NCBI GenBank assembly: GCA_963666505.2
Contig: CAXXXL010000003.1
Span: 496,001-560,000, forward strand
Origin: JABGQS01 sp963666505
GTDB lineage: Bacteria > Bacillota > Clostridia > Christensenellales > SZUA-584
DNA length: 64,000 nucleotides
Direction: 5' to 3'
A program made the position numbers and the translations under genes. This document shows, piece by piece, positions 42,382-52,100 of the stretch; positions within the stretch are counted from its first letter, which is position 1; every line of letters starts with the position of its first letter. The notes under the pieces were generated by a model that searched no databases, had not been told where the DNA came from, and was given only the letters and a program-made list of their open reading frames with translations.

Positions 42382-43296
42382 TCAGAAGTTTATTTGCTCG
42401 TCTATTATATATATTGGACGCTGCTTTGATTCGTCGTATATTCTGCCAAGGTAGAGACCAAATATGCCAAGGCACAAAAACATTGCAGATATCAGCAGGA
42501 AAACGGCTGCAAACAATACATGCATTATCGCCATTATTTTAAGAGCACATAGAATTATAGCGACGACAAGGTAAGCAAAAGAAACGAACCCGAAGAAAAC
42601 GCCGAGTACGAGTGGTGCTTTTAGAGGCTTGTTAGAGAACGAAACTGCACCGTCACCGGCGAGTTTTAACATCTTTTTTAGCGAATATTTTGTTTCGCCG
42701 GCTGCACGTTCATCACGTTCGAACTCAACGGGTACTGATTTAAAACCCGACCATGCCGACATGCCGCGCAGGAACCTGTTGCGCTCCGGCATAGAATTGA
42801 GAACATCGCAGACACGTCTGTCGATAAGCCGGAAGTCGCCTGTGTTCGGCGGGATGTATTGACCTCCGAGTGCACGTATGACTTTATAGTAGATCCAGGC
42901 TGTCAGCTTCTTGAAGACACTTTCGCCTTTACGTTTTGTCCGCTGGCCATAGACTATATCTGCGCCGGCTTTCCACTTCTCTATCATCTGCGGGATGACC
43001 TCTGGAGGGTCTTGCAGATCGCAGTCAATTATTATAACAGCTTTTCCTGAGCTTTTTGCCATGCCGGCAGAGACGGCTTCCTGGTGGCCGAAATTCCTTG
43101 AAAAGCTGATCACCTTAACATGCTTGTCATCTTTAGCTATCTTTTTTAATAGATTTAGCGTACCGTCACGAGAACCGTCGTTTACAAATATAAGCTCGTA
43201 GCTGCCAAGCTGATCCATCACCTTTTTTAGCCGTGGGTATGAGAGGGGCAGTACTTCCTGTTCGTTATATGCCGGGACGATTATTGAGTATTTCAT
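42382..43296 (-). CDS. GtrB/DPM1-like polyprenyl-phosphate glycosyltransferase (GT2)
   Basis: 304 residues. MKYSIIVPAYNEQEVLP, FVNDGSRDGTL, NFGHQEAVSAGMAKSSG, IIDCDLQDPPEVIP (metal site) and NTGDFRLIDRRV are the GT-A landmarks, and two membrane helices (about 230-285) close the protein. GtrB-type enzymes transfer a sugar from a nucleotide onto undecaprenyl phosphate for later flipping and transfer to a surface polymer. Ribosome site AGGAGAC. No adjacent flippase (GtrA) is seen. Unlike the GT2 of the 19526 cluster, this one keeps its membrane anchor. Confidence 0.92.
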   Translation of the reverse strand: MKYSIIVPAYNEQEVLPLSYPRLKKVMDQLGSYELIFVNDGSRDGTLNLLKKIAKDDKHVKVISFSRNFGHQEAVSAGMAKSSGKAVIIIDCDLQDPPEVIPQMIEKWKAGADIVYGQRTKRKGESVFKKLTAWIYYKVIRALGGQYIPPNTGDFRLIDRRVCDVLNSMPERNRFLRGMSAWSGFKSVPVEFERDERAAGETKYSLKKMLKLAGDGAVSFSNKPLKAPLVLGVFFGFVSFAYLVVAIILCALKIMAIMHVLFAAVFLLISAMFLCLGIFGLYLGRIYDESKQRPIYIIDEQINF

Positions 43297-43462
43297 ATGT
43301 TGTCTCCTAAAACTTCATAGATAGAATTATATACCATTGAGCACAAAAATACAAAGGGATGAATACTTAGCAATAAGTTTTAATTAAAGGCTTGCATTTG
43401 CCAATATAAACCATTAATGCTAAAATGGAAATAGGCATCTACCTTAATAACAGGAGGATAAA

Positions 43463-45196
43463 ATGAGCCTTGTAATCACTTTTTTCGACCCCGGGTTCAA
43501 AGGAAAAACTTATAAGCTTTCAGGAAGGTATTTCGAGCATTTCACAAAGGCTTTTCCAGGATATAAAAAGATGCTGGAGAAGCAAAAAGAATGCATAGCT
43601 TTTTTTGCGGGCAGAGAAAACGAGAATGCCCATGCGTACAGCATAAAAATAGAGAAAATCGACACACTAAAAGATAGGATACTTTTTGAGCTTGGTGATT
43701 CGAAGAAACTTGATATAACTAGCAGGTATGTATCGAAGCAGCTAAAGAAGATAAGTGATATCTACAAAACCTCGGATGAGCGGGGACTGCCTCCTGTGGT
43801 ATATATACTGTCCGAAAAAGAAGACATAGCAGCGGCTTCACAAAGGCAGATAAAAATAGAAGAGATGATGAGCAGAAAAGAGTATAACGCCGTATGCATG
43901 ATGTTTGCGCCACTTAGCGAAGCGAATCAGAACCCTTATATATGGAACGATGCGGATATTCTTTACGACTTGGGGATGTCGTGCAGCAAGATGGCGGTAA
44001 GTCTTTTAACTCCGGCTAAGGATGTAAAAGAGCTGGAGTTAAAAGCAAAGTACAGGAAATACAGCATAGCTTTTTTTAAGCGAGGCTATGAGATCGAGCC
44101 AAAGAGCGCAAGGTTTGCAACGGCGCTTGCATACCGGTATTATTCCAATGTTCATGAGCTTATGCGACCGGGAGAGCGGCGGGACGAAAACTTAGAGCAC
44201 GAGATGGAGAAAGCGAACGAGTGGCTGAGCAGGGCTATAGAGATGTACCCCGACAGCATAAAAAACCATTACCGCAAGGGAAAGCTTATCATAGAAAAGC
44301 AGGTGCCGCATCTGCTGTTTGCAAAGAAGTCTTACGGCAAGGCAGAAGCAAGCCTTATGCGCGAAATCAGGCAGGTGGGCGAAGAGCATCTTGTTCAGGC
44401 GCTGATGTTATATGAGAACTTGAGCGACGAAAAGAAAAAGCAGGAGAATCTAAGGGAATATGCAAAAGCACTTTTTGTGCTGGGAAAGTATTATCTTGAC
44501 GATACCAACCTGCCGATTTATGAATATTATCTGACTAAACTTACGGGACAAAAGCCGGATGTGAAGATAAATAAGATAGACAAGCTGAACCTTGAGAGTG
44601 CAAGGGTGCACCTAAAGCGCAGCTTTGCAGCAGAGTGCGATATGCAACTTGACAGCAGGCTGGACATAAAGAAACTGGCTGCTCAGAAAAAGGAGTGGAC
44701 GAACTCACCCATAAAAAAACTCTATAAAATCGGCTGTATGTACTGCGACACTGCGTTTGTGCTTATGGTTGAAGGAGATAAAGAAAAGTCGGAACGGTAT
44801 GCGAAAAAAGCAATAAAACTTTTGGACAGCGCTAAAAAGGTATCTGATACATTGCGCGACAGAAAACGAAATACATGGTATATAAGCGAAAAGACTGCAT
44901 GGGCATATATTCATATGGGACGTTTCGAGATGGCGACAAAACTGCTTTTACGGGCAAAAGCAGGATACGCAATCAACACCTTTGCAATAGCGTCGCTCTT
45001 AGCTGATTCGACAGACACTTTAGCGGCAAGAGAAAGGCTTGATATTGCAGTTCACGACAGGCACAACCTCGCAGAGGGGCTAAGCAGTGTGCTTTTTGCA
45101 TATGTCAGAAAAGCAGAGGGAAAAGAAACAAAACTCAATGAAAAAGAACTGTCTTCAAAAAACAAAAAGTATGCCCGGATACTAGGGCTTATTTAA
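43463..45196 (+). CDS. Hypothetical TPR-like helical protein
   Basis: 577 residues, ATG behind ACAGGAGG. No family recognised. The N-terminal 110 residues form a mixed domain (MSLVITFFDPGFKGKTYKLSG). From about residue 150 the sequence is helical, with paired-helix repeats of TPR size, for example HEMEKANEWLSRAIEMYPDSIKNHYRKGK and KSERYAKKAIKLLDSAKKV. No signal peptide or membrane segment, so cytoplasmic. It stands alone after a weak promoter (TTGCAT ... TAAAAT). Probably a protein-interaction scaffold; function unknown. Confidence 0.7.
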   Translation: MSLVITFFDPGFKGKTYKLSGRYFEHFTKAFPGYKKMLEKQKECIAFFAGRENENAHAYSIKIEKIDTLKDRILFELGDSKKLDITSRYVSKQLKKISDIYKTSDERGLPPVVYILSEKEDIAAASQRQIKIEEMMSRKEYNAVCMMFAPLSEANQNPYIWNDADILYDLGMSCSKMAVSLLTPAKDVKELELKAKYRKYSIAFFKRGYEIEPKSARFATALAYRYYSNVHELMRPGERRDENLEHEMEKANEWLSRAIEMYPDSIKNHYRKGKLIIEKQVPHLLFAKKSYGKAEASLMREIRQVGEEHLVQALMLYENLSDEKKKQENLREYAKALFVLGKYYLDDTNLPIYEYYLTKLTGQKPDVKINKIDKLNLESARVHLKRSFAAECDMQLDSRLDIKKLAAQKKEWTNSPIKKLYKIGCMYCDTAFVLMVEGDKEKSERYAKKAIKLLDSAKKVSDTLRDRKRNTWYISEKTAWAYIHMGRFEMATKLLLRAKAGYAINTFAIASLLADSTDTLAARERLDIAVHDRHNLAEGLSSVLFAYVRKAEGKETKLNEKELSSKNKKYARILGLI

Positions 45197-45230
45197 GATG
45201 CAATGCTGTGTCTTCAGGCACTCTGTCGCA

Positions 45231-45260
45231 TTGACATATCTAGGCTTATTGTGGTATATT
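45231..45260 (+). promoter_or_regulatory. Promoter of the small HPr-like gene
   Basis: TTGACA (45231-45236) and TATATT (45255-45260) with 18-base spacer, 42 bases upstream of the start codon. Confidence 0.7.
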
Positions 45261-45302
45261 TAATTTGGTCGAAAGGCTAATAATTAAAGGGGGAAATGTA
45301 AC

Positions 45303-45536
45303 ATGAAGATTAAAAACATCACAGAACCTCAGAAGTTTTTTGAAGTGCTTAAAGATGTTAAAGGCAAAGTTGAATTGGTTACTTCAGAAGGTGACAGGCT
45401 CAATCTTAAATCTACCCTATGCCAGTACATTATGCTGACGCAGATGTTTTCTGAAGCTAAGATAGATGAACTTGAACTACTGGTATCCGAACCTGAGGAT
45501 CTGAATCTTCTTCTTAACTATCTTGTAAGAGGATAA
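45303..45536 (+). CDS. Small HPr-like-fold hypothetical protein
   Basis: 77 residues, ATG behind AAAGGGGGAA. Alternating strands and helices (KGKVELVTSEGDRLNLKSTLCQYIML, then ELELLVSEPEDLNLLLNYL) recall the short HPr-like proteins of Firmicutes sometimes called polyA polymerase-related. The phosphorylated His and Ser sites of true HPr are absent, so a PTS role is not supported. Monocistronic, with its own promoter and terminator. Confidence 0.6.
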   Translation: MKIKNITEPQKFFEVLKDVKGKVELVTSEGDRLNLKSTLCQYIMLTQMFSEAKIDELELLVSEPEDLNLLLNYLVRG

Positions 45537-45558
45537 AGGACTTTTTTGAGGACAGATT

Positions 45559-45585
45559 AGCTGCTTTTTTAAAGCGGCTTTTTTA
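45559..45585 (+). terminator. Terminator of the HPr-like gene
   Basis: AGCTGCTTT / AAAGCGGCT stem with one wobble, TTT loop and a T run. Confidence 0.85.
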
Positions 45586-45599
45586 GTGAAATAAAATTA

Positions 45600-45633
45600 A
45601 AAAGAGCTTTGCAGTGTATTGCAAAGCTCTTTT
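45600..45633 (-). terminator. Terminator of the iron alcohol dehydrogenase operon
   Basis: Perfect 14-bp stem AAAAGAGCTTTGCA / TGCAAAGCTCTTTT, 6-base loop, T-rich on the minus-strand side. It lies 10 bases beyond the stop. Confidence 0.9.
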
Positions 45634-45643
45634 GGTTTACCGC

Positions 45644-46813
45644 TTATTTGGCTAGCTCTAGTATATTCCTAATGTCTTTTGTATCCAGTTTAACAAAAGA
45701 ACCAAGTTTATCGCCGTCGAATCTGCAGGTGTGGCCGGCAAGATAGTCAAGCACTTCTTCGGGTACGTTTATCTCCTCAAGGCTGGTAGGAAGGCCTATC
45801 GATTTAAAGAAATCTTTTAAACGCTTTATGCCTTCAAGTGCTGTGTCTTCAGGGTTGCTGAAAGACTGGTCAACTCCCATTACCCGGACTGCAAACTGAA
45901 CCATGCGGTTTATATCGTGCTTGAGAACGTATTTAAGATATGCTGGGAAAATAACGGCAAGCCCTGCACCATGAGCTACGTCGTTATATGCTGAGAACTC
46001 GTGCTCTATCATGTGCGATGACCAGTCGCCCTGCCTGCCTGTGCCTAAAAGGTCGTTGTGAGCTATCGTGCCCGCCCACATGACTTCGCTTCTGGCGGCA
46101 TAGTCGCCTGGGTTTGCTACTGCTTTTGGGGCGTTGTATATTATAGTTTTGAGCGTGGCTTCACAGAGACGATTGGTAAAATCTACGTCTTTAACATTGG
46201 TAAAATAGCGCTCCATTACATGTGCCATAATGTCCGCAGCACCGCAGGCGGTCTGGTAGGCTGGCAGCGAATATGTAAGCTCTGGATTCATTATTGCGAA
46301 TTTGGGGCGTAGGCACGGCGCAGCAAATGCAAGTTTTTCCTTTGTATCGGGGTTCGAAACTACTCCGCTGTCGCTGGTTTCACTTCCGGCGGCCGGTATT
46401 GTAAGCACTACACCGAGCGGAAGGGAATTCGAAACCTTGGCTTTTCCGTTAAAGAAGTCCCATACATCGCCGTCGTAAAAGTAACCCGATGCTATGGCTT
46501 TGGTAGAGTCTATAGTGCTGCCGCCGCCTATGGCCAGTATGAAGTCTATACTGTTTTGGCGGCACAGCTTTATACCTTCACGTACCAGACCGATACGGGG
46601 GTTGGGCTCTACTCCGCCGAGCTCAATATATTCTATTCCCGCTTCTTTAAGCGAGGATGTTATCTCGTCAAACAGGCCGTTCTTTTTGATTCTGTCGCTT
46701 CCAAAGTGCAACAGCGCTTTTGTACCGTATTTTTTTACTTCCTGTCCTGTTTCGCTTTGAGTATCTTTGCCAAAGATGATCTCTGTTGAGTTTTGAAATC
46801 TAAAATTAAGCAT
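45644..46813 (-). CDS. Iron-containing alcohol dehydrogenase (YqhD/BdhA-like)
   Basis: 389 residues. MLNFRFQNSTEIIFGKDT, nucleotide motif AIGGGSTIDSTKAIA (about 94-108), AAGSETSDSGVV, and the metal ligands in CGAADIMAHVMERYF (Asp, His), WSSHMIEHEFSAYNDVAHGAGLAV (His, His) are diagnostic. These enzymes reduce aldehydes such as butanal with NADPH (or NADH) and bind Fe2+ or Zn2+. A fermentative or detoxifying role is likely in an anaerobe. It overlaps the AI-2E permease gene by 8 bases and is downstream of it. Confidence 0.93.
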   Translation of the reverse strand: MLNFRFQNSTEIIFGKDTQSETGQEVKKYGTKALLHFGSDRIKKNGLFDEITSSLKEAGIEYIELGGVEPNPRIGLVREGIKLCRQNSIDFILAIGGGSTIDSTKAIASGYFYDGDVWDFFNGKAKVSNSLPLGVVLTIPAAGSETSDSGVVSNPDTKEKLAFAAPCLRPKFAIMNPELTYSLPAYQTACGAADIMAHVMERYFTNVKDVDFTNRLCEATLKTIIYNAPKAVANPGDYAARSEVMWAGTIAHNDLLGTGRQGDWSSHMIEHEFSAYNDVAHGAGLAVIFPAYLKYVLKHDINRMVQFAVRVMGVDQSFSNPEDTALEGIKRLKDFFKSIGLPTSLEEINVPEEVLDYLAGHTCRFDGDKLGSFVKLDTKDIRNILELAK

Positions 46814-48065
46814 TTTTTGTTCTCCTTGGTTTTATTTTTTTAGCGGTCCATTGTCTGTATCTTTGTATGCTTGCTGCATATTCCTCTTCGGGCGGCAGTT
46901 TCTCATAGTCCTTATCTCGTTTTACTATCCAGTTCTTCAATAATATGCGTATAAGCCCGAATAACGGAGCTGCGATCAGCATGCCGATAAGACCGAACAG
47001 AGCTCCCATTATGATTATAGAGAATATTATCCAGAAACCGTTAAGCCCCAGTGCGCTTCCAAGAATCCTCGGCGCTATAATATTGCCTTCGATAATCTGC
47101 AGAGCTATGATTATGATAATCATATATAGCCCGTAGATGGGCGAGGTCATGACTGCCAGAAGCGTTGCAGGTATGGCTCCAATAAACGGACCGAATGTGG
47201 GGATCATGTTGGTTATGGCTACTATCAGGCTTATAAGAGGAACGTACCTAAAGCCCATTATAGCGCATATTATAAATGTTGCAATTCCTATTGCTATTGA
47301 GCAGATTCCTTTGCCGGCAATGAACTTATAGAACATGTCGTCGGCGACTTTATATGTGAAGGAAAGTTTATAGTAGAAGCCTTTGAAGACTGATTTGCCA
47401 AGCATCTTTACCTGTTCTTTTATATGCCGCCTGTAAAGAAGCATGTATACGGTAAAGAACATGCCGAGTACAAAGTTGTATAAAAACCTGCCGACATCCA
47501 GTACGAACCCAAAAGCCGTGGCAGCAGCAGACTGCAAAAGAGAAGTAAGCTCTGTCCAGTATTCGACAATAAGCCCACTTACCGATTGAGAGTCTGGGAT
47601 CTTGACGCCAAGAAAATCGAGGATACTGGAGATCACCGGAGTTTTTGCGGTTTCCAAAGTCCATTTGTATACGTCATCTGCATACCTTGGAATATCTACA
47701 CTTAAGGACTTTATACTGTCTATGAAGCTTGGTATCAAAAGATATAAGAAAGCTGTAAGACAAGCAAGAAACAAAACAAATGTTATAAATACTCCGAGTA
47801 TTACAGATAGCCGGCGACGCTTTGAAAAAAGCTTGCTCTTCTGAAGCAGTCTTGCGAAGAAGTCGGAAGGCCGGTACAGCAGGAAGGCCACTACAAAACC
47901 GATTATAACCGGGGTTAGTATTTTTATTATAAACGAACCGGCAGCGCTTACGCTTTGCCAGACAAGGCTGATATTGTCGATTATGGACATTACGGCATAG
48001 AGTATCGCAGCGGAAATAACAACTGTTATGGCTATCTTAACGTATCTGCTCTTTGGCCGTTTCAT
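46806..48065 (-). CDS. AI-2E-family (PF01594) permease
   Basis: 419 residues, about eight membrane helices. ILTPVIIGFVVAFLLYRPSDFFARL near the N-terminus and the C-terminal signature ITNMIPTFGPFIGAIPATLLA with GNIIAPRILGSALGLNGFWII identify the family. Members include a proposed AI-2 exporter and cation/proton antiporters; function cannot be assigned from sequence. ATG with AAGGAAAAG upstream. First gene of a two-gene operon with the alcohol dehydrogenase. Confidence 0.9.
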   Translation of the reverse strand: MKRPKSRYVKIAITVVISAAILYAVMSIIDNISLVWQSVSAAGSFIIKILTPVIIGFVVAFLLYRPSDFFARLLQKSKLFSKRRRLSVILGVFITFVLFLACLTAFLYLLIPSFIDSIKSLSVDIPRYADDVYKWTLETAKTPVISSILDFLGVKIPDSQSVSGLIVEYWTELTSLLQSAAATAFGFVLDVGRFLYNFVLGMFFTVYMLLYRRHIKEQVKMLGKSVFKGFYYKLSFTYKVADDMFYKFIAGKGICSIAIGIATFIICAIMGFRYVPLISLIVAITNMIPTFGPFIGAIPATLLAVMTSPIYGLYMIIIIIALQIIEGNIIAPRILGSALGLNGFWIIFSIIIMGALFGLIGMLIAAPLFGLIRILLKNWIVKRDKDYEKLPPEEEYAASIQRYRQWTAKKIKPRRTKNA

Positions 48066-48088
48066 TTGTCTTTTCCTTCATCTTCGTG

Positions 48089-48397
48089 TTACTTATATTT
48101 TACTGCGGTACCGTAGCATGTAACCTCGGCAGCACCTTGCATGACCGAGCTTGAAGTGAACCGCATACCGATGATTGCATCCGCACCAAGCACTTGTGCC
48201 TGTTTGGTCATACGGCTGATGGCTTGCTCTCTTGATTGTTCCATCATCTGGGTATAGGCTTTTAGCTCTCCGCCGACCAGCGTTTTAAAGCCGGCCATAA
48301 CATCTCTGCCGATGTGCTTGCTCTGTATCATCGAACCCCTTACGAGGCCGAGCGGCTCAAAAGCCTTGCCGGGATTTTCAGTAGTCATAATTATCAT
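48089..48397 (-). CDS. YbjQ-family (UPF0145) protein
   Basis: 102 residues. MTTENPGKAFEPLGLVRGSMIQSKHIGRD, LKAYTQMMEQSREQAISRM and the Gly-rich ADAIIGMRFTSSSVMQGAAEVTCYGTAV match the YbjQ/UPF0145 family: homo-oligomeric proteins of unknown function sometimes described as heavy-metal-binding. ATG at 48397 sits eight bases after GGAGG. It lies 23 bases upstream of the permease start with no terminator between, so may share its transcript. Confidence 0.88.
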   Translation of the reverse strand: MIIMTTENPGKAFEPLGLVRGSMIQSKHIGRDVMAGFKTLVGGELKAYTQMMEQSREQAISRMTKQAQVLGADAIIGMRFTSSSVMQGAAEVTCYGTAVKYK

Positions 48398-48536
48398 TTT
48401 GTTATCCTCCGATGTTTGAGTGTACAGAGATATTATAACACAGGCTATGCGGGTTTAGGCACAATAATTTTGCATTTACAGCCGGGACGATGTAAAATAT
48501 ACTTATCTGAAAATTGAAATATAATGGAGGTATTGT

Positions 48537-48959
48537 ATGAAAAGTAAAGCTCTATTTATTATACTGGCTGTGTTTGTATGCGCAGGCGCTTTTTCGGGCT
48601 GTGTCCTACAGCTTGGCGAGAAGGGCGACACGGCGCTGCAGATGGGCAACTCCGGCGACATCGACTCGCTCCCGAGCACCATAACGGTCACGAAGGGAAG
48701 CACTTTTGGGTTCAGTCTTAAGGCCAACATGACCACCGGTTATTCCTGGCAGGTGTATATAGAAGATGAAGAGATAGTGAAGCTAGTTAGCAACGAGTAT
48801 GAGCCGGAGGATTCCGATGCAGACGGCAGCGGGGGCATGGCGACCATCACGCTTGAAGCGCTTAAAAAAGGCGAGACAGTGGTCACGTTCGAGTACGCCC
48901 AGGACTGGGAAGGCGGAGAGACTGACAAGACAAGGGATATAACAATAGTTGTCGAATAG
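48537..48959 (+). CDS. Chagasin-type (I42) cysteine protease inhibitor lipoprotein
   Basis: 140 residues. Lipobox AFSGC (C22), then an Ig-like domain with the three inhibitor loops: ANMTTGYSW (NPTTGYSW consensus, here Met for Pro), GSGGMATITLEALKKGETVVTFEYAQDWEGG, and a VVE terminus. I42 inhibitors block papain-type (C1) proteases by filling the active cleft. In bacteria they may protect the cell from host or self cysteine proteases. Exported and lipid-anchored; no protease gene neighbours it. Confidence 0.88.
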   Translation: MKSKALFIILAVFVCAGAFSGCVLQLGEKGDTALQMGNSGDIDSLPSTITVTKGSTFGFSLKANMTTGYSWQVYIEDEEIVKLVSNEYEPEDSDADGSGGMATITLEALKKGETVVTFEYAQDWEGGETDKTRDITIVVE

Positions 48960-48993
48960 CGCCGCAAAGCAGGGCAAAGCTGCGGTTATCAGC

Positions 48994-49055
48994 GGTGGAT
49001 AAAGCGGACCATTAAACACTGCAAGTGTGGATTTGGTGTATAAAGCTGTGGATAA
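48994..49055. other. Cluster of three DnaA-box-like nonamers
   Basis: GGTGGATAA (48994-49002), TGTGGATTT (49026-49034) and TGTGGATAA (49047-49055, the exact complement of TTATCCACA) lie in the same orientation within 62 bases of intergenic DNA. No dnaA, dnaN or AT-rich unwinding stretch is adjacent, so this is not taken as an origin. It could titrate DnaA or be chance. Confidence 0.4.
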
Positions 49056-49107
49056 CGTGTATTGTTATGTGGAATTTACAGCAAAATAGCAGTATAAGAA
49101 GTGTATA

Positions 49108-49148
49108 TAAAAAAAGGCTGCCCATGGGGAAAAAGTGGACAGCTTTTT
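49108..49148 (-). terminator. Terminator of the addBA operon
   Basis: On the minus strand AAAGCTGTCC ... GGGCAGCC is an imperfect stem with a wobble, followed by a T run. It begins at the addA stop codon. Confidence 0.7.
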
Positions 49149-52100
49149 ATATATTTATTTGTTGGCCTGTTTCGAGGAAGTATATAGCCTTCTCTTTAAT
49201 CGGCAGGCTTGTTATAGATGAAAGTGCCTTCGAATACAGCTCAAGTTGGACTATATATTTTTGTGCTGAGGCTGATGCCGTATCTTTGGTAACTTTGTCC
49301 GATTTATAGTCTATTATCACCCAGCTGCCGTCCTCAATGAAACACAGATCTATGACTCCCTGTATTATCACAGGCTCCTCAGAATTTGCAATACCCGCCT
49401 CGCTGGAAGGCAGTTTCAAGCAGAACGGCGCTTCGAAGAGGCACTTTTGCGAAGCCGCCGCACGTTTGGCTGTGGGGCTGGAGAGAAAGCGGCTTACGGC
49501 GCCGGGGTCTATCTGAGCTGCCAGCTTTTTATCAGCCAGTCCTTCTTCTGTAAGCGTATCTATAAATGCTGAAACTTCTTCCGGTGTTTTTTCACTAAGG
49601 CCGATTTTCTGCAGCACCATGTGCAGCAGCGTGCCGCGCTGGGCTGCAAGCTCACCGTCGCCGGTGGGCAGATATGACGGAGTGTAGTCTTCATCCACCT
49701 GCTGTTTCTTTATCGCAGAAACGCTGAGTTTTGACGGTATGCGCTGTTTAGGATGATATGCGCACGGTTTTTTTGGAAGCGCGATTGCCTCTGCCTGCGA
49801 AAAGAACTCACTTAGAAGTGTTGATTTATCCTGTCTGGATACGCTTTGGTCTTCATATTCGCAGTTTTCGATTTCCGGCGCTTCACCATCCATCATATAT
49901 ACTGCCGGCATTATTAGATCGAGATAACTTTTTGCATCGAGCTGCCAGTCTTCTGTTTTTGGTTCGTCCCACTTTTTGCTGTGGTTCTTGATCGCTCCGC
50001 AGATTATAAGCCTCTCCTTCGCACGCGTCATGCCGACGTACAGCAGACGCACGGTCTCGCATATCTTCTCATTACGCATCTCTTCTGCGACTATTTTCTT
50101 ATGAAGCGTTGGCGTTTTAATATGCGTGTCGGTGTCGCTTATATCGAGAGCAAGCCCGAGTTTTCTGCCAATTAGTACTGCGTTTTGGGCATCACTTTGG
50201 TTGATTCTTTTTTGCATGCCGGAGAGGATGACGGCAGGGAACTCGAGTCCTTTTGATTTATGTATAGTGGTAAAAAAAACTGCATCAGGTTCGGCGGTTG
50301 TTCCTTTTTCCAGGCTGTTCATAATACGGTCAGCGACTTCTATAACTCCGCTGATGTGAGTCATTGCGCTGGCGCTGTTTATAAAAGATAGAAGAGCGCT
50401 TGTGCGGTCGCTGCCCGACGGAGCAGTTGCTGCGTATTCGTCAAAGAGCGCTTCGTGCCGCAGACGCATAAGAAAGTCCGGCAGGCTTAGTGAATCTGAA
50501 AGAAGGCGGTAGAAGTCGATTTTCTCGAAGAAGCCCTTAACTTTGTTTCCGAGGGGCGAATCTTCTTTGAAAGCAAGAAGAGCTTCTTCGAATGTTTTAA
50601 GGTTTTTATCCGTCGCTATACGTATCTGCGCAAACTCCGGCTCAACAAAACCGAAAGAAGGATAGCGCATGACGCAAAGAAGAGCAACGTCATCAGCGCT
50701 TCCGTCTATGACTTTCAAAAGATTTACGTATACAGCAACGTCGCTGAACGCAGGATCAGATGTATTGAAACCGCTGGATACGGGTATGCCCATATCTGAA
50801 AGAGTCTTGACGATAGCGCTGCCGCCGCCCGAAACCTCGGGGCGCAGTATGGCAATATCGCTATAGCTGTACCCGTTTTCAATAAGCTCCTTTATGTTGG
50901 CGGCTATGGCAAGCGCTTCGGTTTTTGCCGGTGTGCTGCTTTGCGGCAGGCATATCTTTATATTCCCGTTGCCGCTCTTGCCAACGCTTAGTCTGTGACC
51001 GCCGGTGTAGCTGACTCCACCGATTTTTTCCGTCATCATGTTTTGCATAACTGCGTTTATGAAATTTATCACGGCTGGTGCACTGCGATAGTTTGTGTTC
51101 ATCTCGATAAGCCCGCTGCCTTCAAGCTCTTTACACCGTTTTATCAAAAGGTCAGGATTAGACTCTCTGAACATATATATACACTGCTTGACATCGCCGA
51201 CGAAGAAGTCGTTGTCTTCTCCTTTTACACGGCTGATTATAGTGTGCTGTACGTTGTTGATATCCTGATATTCGTCAACGAAGACATGCGTATATCTTTG
51301 CTGATACCGTTTTACGATGTTCTCATCGCTTAAAACTCTGTTGGCAAAGTGCAGCGAATCGTCGTGGTCGAGTACGTTCTTTTCACGCTTCAGCCTTGCA
51401 TATGTCTTCATGAACTGCGCTGTCAGCGCTATGAATATACTGCCGTCCTGCCCGGCTTCGTCCTGCTGCTTTTTAACGATGCTGAAGAAATCCCCGGAGT
51501 ACTTTTGGAAATCTTCAAAACAACGGTTGGCTTTGTTCGTAAGCTGGCTGACCTCTCCGTACGGAGCGCCTTTAAAACGCTCGACGGGCGGTAACGCAGG
51601 TATCACCACGTTTCTGATGTCGGCTGAGTCTATCTGTCGCAGCATCTCTATGCGCTCGTTCTCGCTCTGTGCTGCTTCTTCGTGAAAGCCTTTCTGTTCC
51701 CAGGCATCACTGCGCTGGCTTAAAAGCGCGCAAGCTTGCTGTGCTGCAGAGAAAAGGAGGGCTTTAAACTCTTCGAAAAGAACATATATGAATTCGTCCG
51801 ACTCAAAACGGCTCTGTGCACTGTTCAGCCAGCCTTCCGGGTCGGGCGTGCTTATGATTCGGTTGTATATTTTGAGCACTGTGCTCTTGATGCCGCTTGT
51901 GTTTGCTCTTGGTGCATAGCGTTTAAAGAAGCTGCCGGTTTTGTCCTGCAGAGATTCGATAGCGCCGTCTAGCGCACGCTGTTTTAGCAGCGCTGTGTCT
52001 GCATCGCTGGCGAGAGAGAATGTGGGTGACACTCCGGCGTATTCGAAATTATCACGAATAAGACTATTGCAGAAGACGTGTATAGTGCTGATATCTGAGA

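Noticed and set aside
45303..45536. PTS phosphocarrier HPr
   Set aside because: The phosphorylatable His15 and Ser46 motifs are missing.
48994..49055. Chromosomal replication origin, suggested by clustered DnaA-like boxes
   Set aside because: Only three boxes, two imperfect, no AT-rich unwinding region and no dnaA, dnaN, recF or gyrB beside it.
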